Assembly (NCBI GenBank): GCA_029858565.1
Contig: JAOUEV010000035.1
Location: 1-37,450 of the forward strand
Direction: 5' to 3'
DNA from: Nitrospirota bacterium
Lineage (GTDB): Bacteria > Nitrospirota > UBA9217
Length of the DNA: 37,450 nt
Below are positions 16,620 to 24,079 of this stretch, piece after piece (position 1 is the stretch's first letter; each line of letters starts with the position of its first letter). The position numbers and the translations under genes are program-made. Under the pieces are notes generated by a model that saw only the letters and a program-made list of their open reading frames with translations, ran no database searches and had not been told where the DNA came from.

Positions 16620-17513
16620 CTACTCCCCCTTCACCACCAGTACGGCGCAGTTCGCGAGCACGATCACCCGCTCCGCAACGCTTCCCATGAGCAGGCGGTC
16701 CAGACCTGTGCGCCCGTGGCTGCCGACCACGATGAGGTCCGCTTTTGCGTCCTTTGCGGTCTCGATAATGGCGTCTGCCGGCTTGCCGGTCATCACAAAG
16801 GCCTTGACGTCAATACCTTCCTTCTGCGCGGCGTCCTTCACCGCCTTCGCGTTCTTCTCGGCCGCCTGCATCTCCGCGTCGGCGAGCTTTTCGCGCGAAA
16901 CGCTGGCAAAATCGATATCCGTTGGCGCGGCAAGCTCGGCCGGAACGACCGAAACAACCGTCAGCCTGCATTTGTTCCGCTTGGCAATGCCCAGCGCCTC
17001 TGACGCTGCCGCGACAGAGAACGGGGAACCGTCGGTCGCCACAACAACGCTCTTGAAATCCACCTGGGCGGCCCGGGGGACGACCAGGACATTGCAGGAT
17101 GCGTGACCGATGACCCTGGCCGTGTTGCTGCCCATGACCAGCCGCTTCAGACCTTTTCTGCCGCGCCGGCCCATGATGATCATGGAGGCCTTGGTCTTGG
17201 CTGCCTCATCGGTTATTACCTTGTATGCGTCCTCGCCATCAAAGACCGTGTATTCGCAGGCAACGCCCTCCTTCTTTGCTTGCGCCGCAACCTTCTCGAG
17301 ATTCTGGCGTGCTTCCTTCTCCTGCTTCTCAATGAACTGGGGCGCAAGAGCCTCGAACTCGGCGTTCACTTCCACGACCGATAGGGCGGTTAGTTTGCTC
17401 GAACACTGCTTGGCAAGGCTGATCGCTTCACGAACAGCACCCTCGCTGAACTCGGAACCATCGGTGGTCAATAGCAGTCTCTCGGTGTTAGTTATCGGAT
17501 AGATCTCAGCCAT
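16620..17513 (-). CDS. Tandem universal stress protein, two ATP-binding domains
   Basis: A 297-residue UspE-like protein with two full Usp domains (about 8-147 and 150-296). Each has a complete nucleotide loop: GRRGRKGLKRLVMGSN in the first and GSHGRTGLDRLLMGSV in the second, both matching G-x2-G-x9-G(S/T). The start has GAGGAGG eight bases upstream. A consensus-like sigma-70 promoter lies about 90 bases upstream, so this gene is expressed differently from the sigma-54-linked universal-stress gene at 6083. It is the last host-type gene before the accessory region. Confidence 0.92.
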   Translation of the reverse strand: MAEIYPITNTERLLLTTDGSEFSEGAVREAISLAKQCSSKLTALSVVEVNAEFEALAPQFIEKQEKEARQNLEKVAAQAKKEGVACEYTVFDGEDAYKVITDEAAKTKASMIIMGRRGRKGLKRLVMGSNTARVIGHASCNVLVVPRAAQVDFKSVVVATDGSPFSVAAASEALGIAKRNKCRLTVVSVVPAELAAPTDIDFASVSREKLADAEMQAAEKNAKAVKDAAQKEGIDVKAFVMTGKPADAIIETAKDAKADLIVVGSHGRTGLDRLLMGSVAERVIVLANCAVLVVKGE

Positions 17514-17603
17514 ATCAAAACCTCCTCAGATGTATTGTGAAAAGTAGTTTGTAAATTGACCGCAACAAAATGTAGCAGCAACAACTTTGATGCATCAATT
17601 GCT

Positions 17604-17632
17604 ATCATAGTATGATTTTATGGGACTGTCAA
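17604..17632 (-). promoter_or_regulatory. Sigma-70 promoter of tandem Usp gene
   Basis: On the minus strand TTGACA and TATGAT are separated by exactly 17 bases. It fits the gene starting at 17,513 and shows that host regulatory DNA extends to about 17,632, so an intact left transposon end should lie to the right of this point. Confidence 0.75.
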
Positions 17633-17992
17633 TGGCGGAAATGTATAGCAGGTTCTCTAAGGTCGTAACAGACGGGATGTGGGAAAAGACGCGGCAGCAT
17701 TAAGAGATCAACAATGGCTTTGTGCCTGAACAGATATATTGTCGACCTATGGAATAATAATTTGTCCGAGTGGCCATATATTTTATCAATAAATACACAA
17801 TTATTGAGATCACTAAGATGCATAAATTGGCGCGGCGTGTTATTGAGGAATCATAGTTTGTCGTACGATGATCTGAATAAACTGCAGATTCCAGGGCAAT
17901 GTACGATCAATAATGGGCGATCCCTTCGCCCTAATCCGCTTAATCCATCAGCTCTACCGATTGATTCCTGCCGCTAGTTAACTTAGGTTTCG
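17633..17992. other. Island junction: non-coding, possible left transposon end
   Basis: About 360 bases without a convincing gene, AT-rich in the middle. It holds three TTGTC words (17,739, 17,762, 17,858) and a hairpin GGGCGA/TCGCCC near 17,917-17,933 followed by two TAATCC words. If the Gabija genes are cargo of the transposon at 21,621-26,995, its left end belongs here. I found no good copy of the repeats seen at the right end; a TGT at 17,642 followed by TCTCTAAGGT shares only a short word with the right end. Confidence 0.4.
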
Positions 17993-18022
17993 TTGACATC
18001 TCTCGATAATTAGCCGTATAAT
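17993..18022 (+). promoter_or_regulatory. Consensus sigma-70 promoter of the Gabija genes
   Basis: TTGACA (17,993-17,998) and TATAAT (18,017-18,022) are both perfect hexamers, separated by 18 bases. The transcript would start near 18,029, about 48 bases before the first gene. No operator is obvious, so expression may be constitutive. Confidence 0.8.
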
Positions 18023-18076
18023 GGCGGCAACGGAAATTAATCCCGGACATACCGACATTCAAACTTCGACGCTTCC

Positions 18077-19846
18077 ATGCAAATCGTAAAGATCGAAATC
18101 CGCAACTTCAGATGTATTCAGCATGCCGTCATCCACCCGGTGAAAAACAGTGTCCTGCTCGGCCCGAACAATATCGGGAAAACGGCTATCCTGGAAGCCA
18201 TAAACCTCGCCTTGAATCCCGAGGCCGGAGCGCGCTGGAAAACCATTGATGAAAATGATTTCTATGAACGCAAGTATCTACCGGACGATGGCGGCGAAGC
18301 TCCGCATATACGAGTCGAACTGGTAATTGCAGGAATGAATGCCACGGATGAGGATGTATTCCGCGAAAACCTAGTGCCATGGAAACCCGAGCAGCAGGAA
18401 GTGATCGAGACGACGGAAGAAGGCGTTGACCCGTTCGCTGATGCGGTTTCCGCTATCCGGGTGTTCTTCGACGGTTGGTATGATGCGGAAGAGGATGAGT
18501 TCAAATCGGGGACCTTCTTCCTGCGCGCCAAGGATCTCAAGCGGGAAGAATGCCCAGCCTTCACCAAGCAGCAAAAGCGCCACATCGGCTTCCTTATCTA
18601 TAGAGATTTTAGAGCGCTCACTCGGCCAATCACGCTAGAGGCCGGCAATCTTTTTAGTACCCTGCTGCTCAGCCAGGAAGTTCGGCCGAAGCATTTCGAG
18701 GAGGCATTAGAAGGCGTTCGGAACGCCCTTGATCCGATGGTGCAAGAATCGGATTTCTCCGCGTTGCTCGCTTCTTACAAAGCGGAAGTGGAGCGTTTCC
18801 TGCCGCTGGCCGGCGATGAGCATCCTAGCTTGCGCTTCGAGCTTACCGATTCAACCCGGGACCAGGTCAAGTCGGCATCCCAGCTTTACGTTTCGTCCGG
18901 GTGCGGCAAACCGATACAAAAGATGGGGGCCGGATCGCGGAGCCTTTCTGTGCTGGCCATACTCACGCTCATCATGCGCCGGAGACAGGGAGGCATCTTA
19001 GCCCTCGAAGAGCCGGAAACATTCCTTTACCCTCACGCCCAGCGACGCGTCATTGATGAATGCTTGTCGCTTGCGTCACAGACGCTCATCACTACACATT
19101 CGCCTTTCGTCCTCGAACGGACGCCAGTCGAAGGCGTGGGGCGAGTGGAAAACCAGGCCGGTCAGGTCAAATGGCGACCCCTGACGACATCGAAGGTGAA
19201 GCAAATCAACCTGTACTCAAAACGGCTGAGGCAGGTTCATTGCGAGGCCTTGATGGGACGGGGCGTGATCGTCGTGGAGGGCGATTCCGACCGATGGTGG
19301 CTGATGGGAGTCAGCAACGCCATGAATAGCCAGGCCTGGAAGGGTCGGAAGCTAGAGGCGTTGGAGCTCCAAGGCATCTCGATAGTTAGCGCCGATACGA
19401 ACGGCGACATCCACAAGCTCTGCCAGTTCTTCTACGATTCAGGCTTGCGGACTATAGCGCTTTTCGACAATACAAGCGACCCTGCTTTTCTGGACGAAGC
19501 CAATACGGCGCCATATCCGAGTATCTTCCTCCAAGCCAGTGGCCTTGAAGAGGTGCTCTCCGAACGTCTTCATGTCGACTTGCTCCGGCAAATGCTTTCC
19601 AAGGCGCCTCACTCGCGGGCGGCATTGCTGGATGAGGCTGCGGCCAGTGGTCTTCCTGAAGCCGAGGTTAGGAATCAGAGCAAGGAGTTCCTGAAGACGA
19701 ATAAGGGATCAGGCCCTTTGCATTTTTGGCTGATCGAACAGGTCGAGGCCACTGGGTTCCCGGATGCTCTTTGCGCCGTATGCGATCTGGCTGCTGCATA
19801 CGCGGCACGCCATGAAGACGTTTACACTTGCACATTATTATGCTGA
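18077..19846 (+). CDS. gajA: Gabija GajA-like OLD-family ATPase/TOPRIM nuclease
   Basis: A 589-residue protein with an ABC-type ATPase split by an insert and a C-terminal TOPRIM nuclease. Walker A is GPNNIGKT (29-36), the signature GAGSRSL (284-290), Walker B ILALEEPE (307-314), and the H-loop TTHSPF (339-344). TOPRIM acidic residues appear in VVEGDSD (E401, D403, D405), VSADTNGD (D440) and ALFDNTSD (D464). In Gabija, GajA is a nucleotide-sensing nicking endonuclease assembled with GajB. Length (Bacillus GajA is about 580) and the adjacent UvrD-like gene both fit. There is no clear ribosome site at the ATG. OLD nucleases also occur alone or with other partners, but the pairing makes Gabija the best call. 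Confidence 0.88.
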   Translation: MQIVKIEIRNFRCIQHAVIHPVKNSVLLGPNNIGKTAILEAINLALNPEAGARWKTIDENDFYERKYLPDDGGEAPHIRVELVIAGMNATDEDVFRENLVPWKPEQQEVIETTEEGVDPFADAVSAIRVFFDGWYDAEEDEFKSGTFFLRAKDLKREECPAFTKQQKRHIGFLIYRDFRALTRPITLEAGNLFSTLLLSQEVRPKHFEEALEGVRNALDPMVQESDFSALLASYKAEVERFLPLAGDEHPSLRFELTDSTRDQVKSASQLYVSSGCGKPIQKMGAGSRSLSVLAILTLIMRRRQGGILALEEPETFLYPHAQRRVIDECLSLASQTLITTHSPFVLERTPVEGVGRVENQAGQVKWRPLTTSKVKQINLYSKRLRQVHCEALMGRGVIVVEGDSDRWWLMGVSNAMNSQAWKGRKLEALELQGISIVSADTNGDIHKLCQFFYDSGLRTIALFDNTSDPAFLDEANTAPYPSIFLQASGLEEVLSERLHVDLLRQMLSKAPHSRAALLDEAAASGLPEAEVRNQSKEFLKTNKGSGPLHFWLIEQVEATGFPDALCAVCDLAAAYAARHEDVYTCTLLC

Positions 19847-19852
19847 TCCGTT

Positions 19853-21526
19853 ATGTTCACCCCGACCCCTGAGCAGCGCACCGTCATCGATACTGCCAAT
19901 TCGGCCATGGTCATTGCCGGCCCTGGCACCGGGAAGACGCGGACTGCGATTGAAAAAGCGAAACTGTATTGCAGCCGCCTGGATGCCCAGAAAAGGCAGA
20001 AAGTCCTTTTCTTATCATTCTCCAATTCGGCCGTCCGCCGTTTGTCAGAGGCGGCCGCGGTCAATTTTTCCGCCCGGGATCGCCGCCATCTCCGTTTTGC
20101 CACGTATCATTCGTACGCGGCGGAATTACTGAGGCATTACGGGCGATTTGTCGGATTGCCGCCAAAGATCCAGATAATGGACACGATCGAGCAGGCGTTG
20201 ACTCTGCTTGAGATGTCGATAGATTTCACGGCCGATACGAGGGATGAAGTGCTGAGGTCGCTCGCGAGGCAAGGCCGGCTGGGATTCGATGTTCTCATCC
20301 CGTTGACCATAAGGCTGCTCGAAAGCGCTCCGACGCTGAGACGTATCGCCACTCGCTGCTACCCGCTCGTGATCGTCGATGAATTCCAGGACACGAGCGA
20401 ACATCAATGGCGCCTCCTGCAATTGATCGGAGCGGACACCCAGGTTCTCGCCTTCGGAGATCCGAATCAGATCATCTACTCGTCGTTGCATGGCGCAACA
20501 GTTAAACGCTTCGAGCAGTTCCAGTCCTGGAAGATGATCGAGCCGCACGGATTTTCCCGCCATAATTATCGCTGTGAGCAGACAGACATCCTGGGTTTTG
20601 CCGAAGCGCTGCTGTCAGCTTCGCCGTTCACTCCTCCGGAAAAGTCATCGATGCAGATCTTCAGACTCCAATACCGCCCTCAACTGCGTTCCGCCCTGGC
20701 ACTCATTTGGAAAGCCATTCAGGAACAAGGAGGGACCGCCCCCACCGTCGGGATCATAGTGCCTTCAAACGCGATAGCGGACGAGATTGCTGTGGCATTG
20801 CGGAACCCGCCTGCAGAAGCGCAGGTGAAGATCAAAGTGTTCGCGAAGCAGATAGCCGATGGCGCTGCTTATGACGCGGTCATCCTGGCAGTATTGGCAC
20901 TTCGGGACTATTCGCATACGCGCTCACAAGCGTCTCTTCGCAAATTCGCGATGGCGCTACATGCGATGGACATACATTGGAACCGCAGGAAAAAAATGAC
21001 CCTGAAGAGCGTCAATCAGTTGGAGAAGTCATTGGCCAAGATATTGTCGGATGGCAGTTCCAGCCTTTCGGCGCTGGCGGCAAGACTGCTTTCGATTGCA
21101 GATGTCCGCGAGATTGTACCAGCGTTTGTGGCTGCTATCGGTGGGGTCCAGGAATGCGAGGTTGCCTGCCGCCGAATTGCATCGCATGGGAAATTGCCGC
21201 TTCCACATGTAGATACCGGCCAACAGCTCGAACTATTCGATCTCATGCGTCAATCAAGAACGGTAAGAGGGCTGGAAGGGTATGAGATAGGGGCGGCAAA
21301 AACGGAAATAATCACTTACCATCGCGCTAAAGGCCGCGAATTTGATTTCGTATTGATGTTGGTCGATCCTCGGAGCGAGAGCTCGAAGACGCCCATTGAT
21401 GAATTGCGTCGTCTTTACTATGTTTGTGCGACTCGTGCTAGGAGGTGGCTTGGCCTGATCTGTTACCAAAACGATATCGGCCGGGTGCTCGGCCCTGTGC
21501 TCTCACCGGCTACGAATCAGCGCTAA
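19853..21526 (+). CDS. gajB: Gabija GajB-like UvrD/Rep superfamily helicase
   Basis: A 557-residue superfamily 1 helicase beginning six bases after gajA. Motif I is AGPGTGKT (22-29), motif II VIVDEFQDTS (173-182), motif III FGDPNQIIYS (201-210), a motif IV-like region follows, motif V is TYHRAKGREFDFV (488-500), and motif VI RRLYYVCATRARRW (519-532). In Gabija the helicase-like partner binds the GajA tetramer and is thought to be stimulated by DNA ends released by GajA. It is somewhat longer than the Bacillus protein (about 490). Lacking its own ribosome site, it is probably translated by coupling. After the stop only 95 bases separate it from the facing tniQ gene. Confidence 0.87.
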   Translation: MFTPTPEQRTVIDTANSAMVIAGPGTGKTRTAIEKAKLYCSRLDAQKRQKVLFLSFSNSAVRRLSEAAAVNFSARDRRHLRFATYHSYAAELLRHYGRFVGLPPKIQIMDTIEQALTLLEMSIDFTADTRDEVLRSLARQGRLGFDVLIPLTIRLLESAPTLRRIATRCYPLVIVDEFQDTSEHQWRLLQLIGADTQVLAFGDPNQIIYSSLHGATVKRFEQFQSWKMIEPHGFSRHNYRCEQTDILGFAEALLSASPFTPPEKSSMQIFRLQYRPQLRSALALIWKAIQEQGGTAPTVGIIVPSNAIADEIAVALRNPPAEAQVKIKVFAKQIADGAAYDAVILAVLALRDYSHTRSQASLRKFAMALHAMDIHWNRRKKMTLKSVNQLEKSLAKILSDGSSSLSALAARLLSIADVREIVPAFVAAIGGVQECEVACRRIASHGKLPLPHVDTGQQLELFDLMRQSRTVRGLEGYEIGAAKTEIITYHRAKGREFDFVLMLVDPRSESSKTPIDELRRLYYVCATRARRWLGLICYQNDIGRVLGPVLSPATNQR

Positions 21527-21620
21527 TTGGAATGAGTAGCAGATATAATCAGTTTAACTGGAAGGAATCGGTGTGACCCATCCAACAGGTATTGTCCGGG
21601 ATCTGCAATGAAATCAGCGA

Positions 21621-23003
21621 TTATCGCTGTCGCCCTCTATCTTCTTGACTACTCCGAATTACTTCTTCGCAGATCGCGTGACACGCTAATTTGTTTTTAC
21701 CTTTGATTATTAGTAGATTACCTCCTAGTCTCTCTCCGACCAATCTTGTTGTCGGCTCTATCCCTTCTGACATTAACTTCGCAGCGCATTGACGAAACAA
21801 GTCATACCTCTGTTCGACCATACTCTTTTGTTTAGAGGTTCTGTAGGCTTGGTTGCGTTGAAGAATTCTTCTTTCAATATCTGGATAATCCCGCCTAAGT
21901 CTGCGTCGACCCATACCTATTTTCGCCACTGCAGAAGTTAAGCTTATTGGATGAATGTCGGTAAGTAGAGCTTCCAATCGTCTTTTTACAACGTTCTTAC
22001 TAAGCTTTCGTCGTTTATTCGTTCGAAATGGCTTTTGTGTTCTGTCTTGGATGTCTAGTGTAATCTCTCCAAACGCGACTCGATCACCCAGCATCACATC
22101 AACCATGGAACATTGGAATGTCAATGCAATTTCAACAATTTGATATAAAGAAGGGAGGTGAGTCCGATGGATCCAATTATGTAGCGATACTTTATCGATG
22201 TGTAGCATTTTTGCGAATGCCGTCGCATTCCCTTTAGCAAAATATCGTACAGCATTATTGAGAAATACGTCAATTCCATTGGTTCCTTCTTTCAATCTTT
22301 CTATATCAGTCAACATATCCCCAACAATTTGCGCGCGCTTAATTTCCCTCTGCGAAGCAGCTGTTGTCATGTTCATGCTGGTTTCGACAAGCGGCCGACC
22401 GCAAGAGCTACATATCCCGGGCAAGTATATTTTGGCTGGTTTTACCTTACTGAAGTTTGACTGTGAGTCTTCATTATTACAAATGCAATTACTGACTAAA
22501 TTAACTCCATGTTTTGGACATACACTCACAGCGGCTATTTCCCATAAAAGATGTCCGTATACCCGACCATCACGTGCCGCTTCTGAAAAACACAGGGGAC
22601 ACCATCTCTTCATGTCGATCATTAGTCGCTTCGTACTGGTATATGGCCTTAAAGCAGTGAGCGTTAAATCGTCAAGACCCGCTTGCCCTGTGAGGCTACT
22701 TAAGAGTTCAGCCCACTTCTCAGGGACAGCGCCAATTCCGTTGAACAGCGGAAGATTCCACTCCTGGAAGTTATGCCCAAAGCGTTCTAATCCTAATCGC
22801 GGAATAATTATGTCCTTTGCCATGATCCTTGGAGAAACATGGTGCATATGGGCAAGTGTGAGGTAGTAGCTTCTGAGACTTTCGCAATGTGGTGTCCCTG
22901 CCCCAAGGGGTTTTAATGACGCTAAAACTGACCTCTGAGGTATCACTGCAGACGGATCTGTTCCCACTAGTTCGTAAATTTCTTGGCAACCCATTATCGG
23001 CAC
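21621..23003 (-). CDS. tniQ: TniQ/TnsD-like target-selection protein
   Basis: A 460-residue TniQ-family protein. The hallmark zinc site is WCPLC (C135, C138) with VCPKH (C162, H165); further cysteines follow in CICNN and GICSSCG (C198, C201). A helix-turn-helix appears near 265-300 (KMLHIDKVSLHNWIHRTHLPSL) and a second near 355-375 (SAVAKIGMGRRRLRRDYPDI), as in longer TnsD-like members that read a fixed attachment site. It should bring TnsC to the target. The frame can begin at GTG 23,003, with AAGG nearby, or at ATG 22,994, which overlaps the tnsC stop by one base. No Cas protein is nearby, so DNA-sequence targeting is more likely than RNA guiding. Confidence 0.85.
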   Translation of the reverse strand: MPIMGCQEIYELVGTDPSAVIPQRSVLASLKPLGAGTPHCESLRSYYLTLAHMHHVSPRIMAKDIIIPRLGLERFGHNFQEWNLPLFNGIGAVPEKWAELLSSLTGQAGLDDLTLTALRPYTSTKRLMIDMKRWCPLCFSEAARDGRVYGHLLWEIAAVSVCPKHGVNLVSNCICNNEDSQSNFSKVKPAKIYLPGICSSCGRPLVETSMNMTTAASQREIKRAQIVGDMLTDIERLKEGTNGIDVFLNNAVRYFAKGNATAFAKMLHIDKVSLHNWIHRTHLPSLYQIVEIALTFQCSMVDVMLGDRVAFGEITLDIQDRTQKPFRTNKRRKLSKNVVKRRLEALLTDIHPISLTSAVAKIGMGRRRLRRDYPDIERRILQRNQAYRTSKQKSMVEQRYDLFRQCAAKLMSEGIEPTTRLVGERLGGNLLIIKGKNKLACHAICEEVIRSSQEDRGRQR

Positions 23004-24079
23004 GCTACCTTTTCGCTAGTGCGAGATTCAGCATTAAGACTTCCGGAACCAAAAATTGCCTTTGCTATATTCTGTTCTCCCTTCAGCGTTTCTTCAAGGA
23101 TGCGCGCAATCTGTCCTTCGGTAAGAAGGGCCTTGAATAGACACTTATCAGTCCATCTCCCCTTATTCCGGACTGCAAACGTTAGCATTCTTTGAAGAGT
23201 GTCTTTAAGAATACCCACACATCCAACGCATGCATACTGAAGTTCATCGGACATTTCTGTCAAATCCGGGATTCCTTTAAGCGGAAAGTACTCCTGAAGC
23301 GTGCCCAGACTATTTCTGAATGCCTTCTTGTCCGCATCATTACCAGTACCGCTTAAGTATCTCTGAAAGTGTACGATAGCGCATCGTCTCGCGAACTGCC
23401 CACTCAACGTCATTAGCTCATAGAGATCATAGGAACCTATTAGAGCCAGGGTCAAATTTACTCCCTTGAGTTCTGTCAGCGCTTTTAAAGCATCCATATG
23501 AACAAGTCGGTCATTCTCATTGGCACCTCTTATGAGGTGAACAACCTCATCAACAACAACCAGAAGCGTGCGCCTAAACCGAAGTGCATCTTCAATGGCC
23601 ATACGAAGTCCAGCCACAGTGCTCCCCGCTGTAACGGATTTTACAGACATACGACCGTCCTGAAGTCGGGTCTCCTGCTTCTTATCCATAAGAGGCTCTT
23701 TAAGTAGCCGCCCTAACTCGATATAGAAAATTCGCCAGGAGAATCTTTTCTCACCGGATGCGGGAGCTGAAATGTATATTGCCGGAATAAAGCTTAAATC
23801 ATTCACCAATTCAGACTTATGTGCTTTGATTATCTCTTCCACAAGTGATTCGCCAAGCGTTGTCTTCCCCGCACCTGTAGGACCAATCAATAAAGCTATA
23901 TCTGTTCCGGATCCTGGCAACATCATGGTTTCTAAATCATCACGAACGGTTGTTACTCTGGGGTGCTTCACCCGGACTCGATAGAAATAGGCTAGTTTCT
24001 CATCATCAGAGAGCAACATTGCCTGCTCAGGGGTCATGATCTTTGGGTTAATGTTAGGATCTATCTTAGAATAATCCAT
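22994..24079 (-). CDS. tnsC: TnsC/TniB-like AAA+ transposition regulator
   Basis: A 361-residue AAA+ ATPase that links the target-selection protein to the transposase. Walker A is GPTGAGKT (66-73), Walker B TLLVVVDEVVHL (D177, E178), a sensor region LALIGSYDL lies near 211-219, and basic residues follow at FARRCAIVHFQRY. The open frame runs further upstream, but the ATG at 24,079 has GGAGG and overlaps the end of tnsAB by 14 bases, so I use it. The tail (about 340-361) is short and serine-rich. It is the middle gene of the tnsAB-tnsC-tniQ operon. Confidence 0.88.
   Translation of the reverse strand: MDYSKIDPNINPKIMTPEQAMLLSDDEKLAYFYRVRVKHPRVTTVRDDLETMMLPGSGTDIALLIGPTGAGKTTLGESLVEEIIKAHKSELVNDLSFIPAIYISAPASGEKRFSWRIFYIELGRLLKEPLMDKKQETRLQDGRMSVKSVTAGSTVAGLRMAIEDALRFRRTLLVVVDEVVHLIRGANENDRLVHMDALKALTELKGVNLTLALIGSYDLYELMTLSGQFARRCAIVHFQRYLSGTGNDADKKAFRNSLGTLQEYFPLKGIPDLTEMSDELQYACVGCVGILKDTLQRMLTFAVRNKGRWTDKCLFKALLTEGQIARILEETLKGEQNIAKAIFGSGSLNAESRTSEKVACR

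Noticed and set aside
15497-16690. 397-codon plus-strand open frame
   Set aside because: It is antisense to the AAA+ and receiver domains of the second sigma-54 regulator and gives no family features.
17642-17665. TGT at 17,642 followed by TCTCTAAGGT as the exact left transposon end
   Set aside because: It shares only a short word with the right end at a different distance, and the flanking five bases do not match those next to 26,995.
17739-17862. Three TTGTC words as left-end transposase sites
   Set aside because: They are not evenly spaced, their following bases disagree, and they do not match the GTGG-CG-AATT repeats at the right end.
17930-17975. tRNA-like words on the minus strand (GGTAGAGC near 17,955)
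   Set aside because: One D-arm-like word only; no anticodon arm, T-loop (GTTCGAATC) or acceptor pairing could be built.
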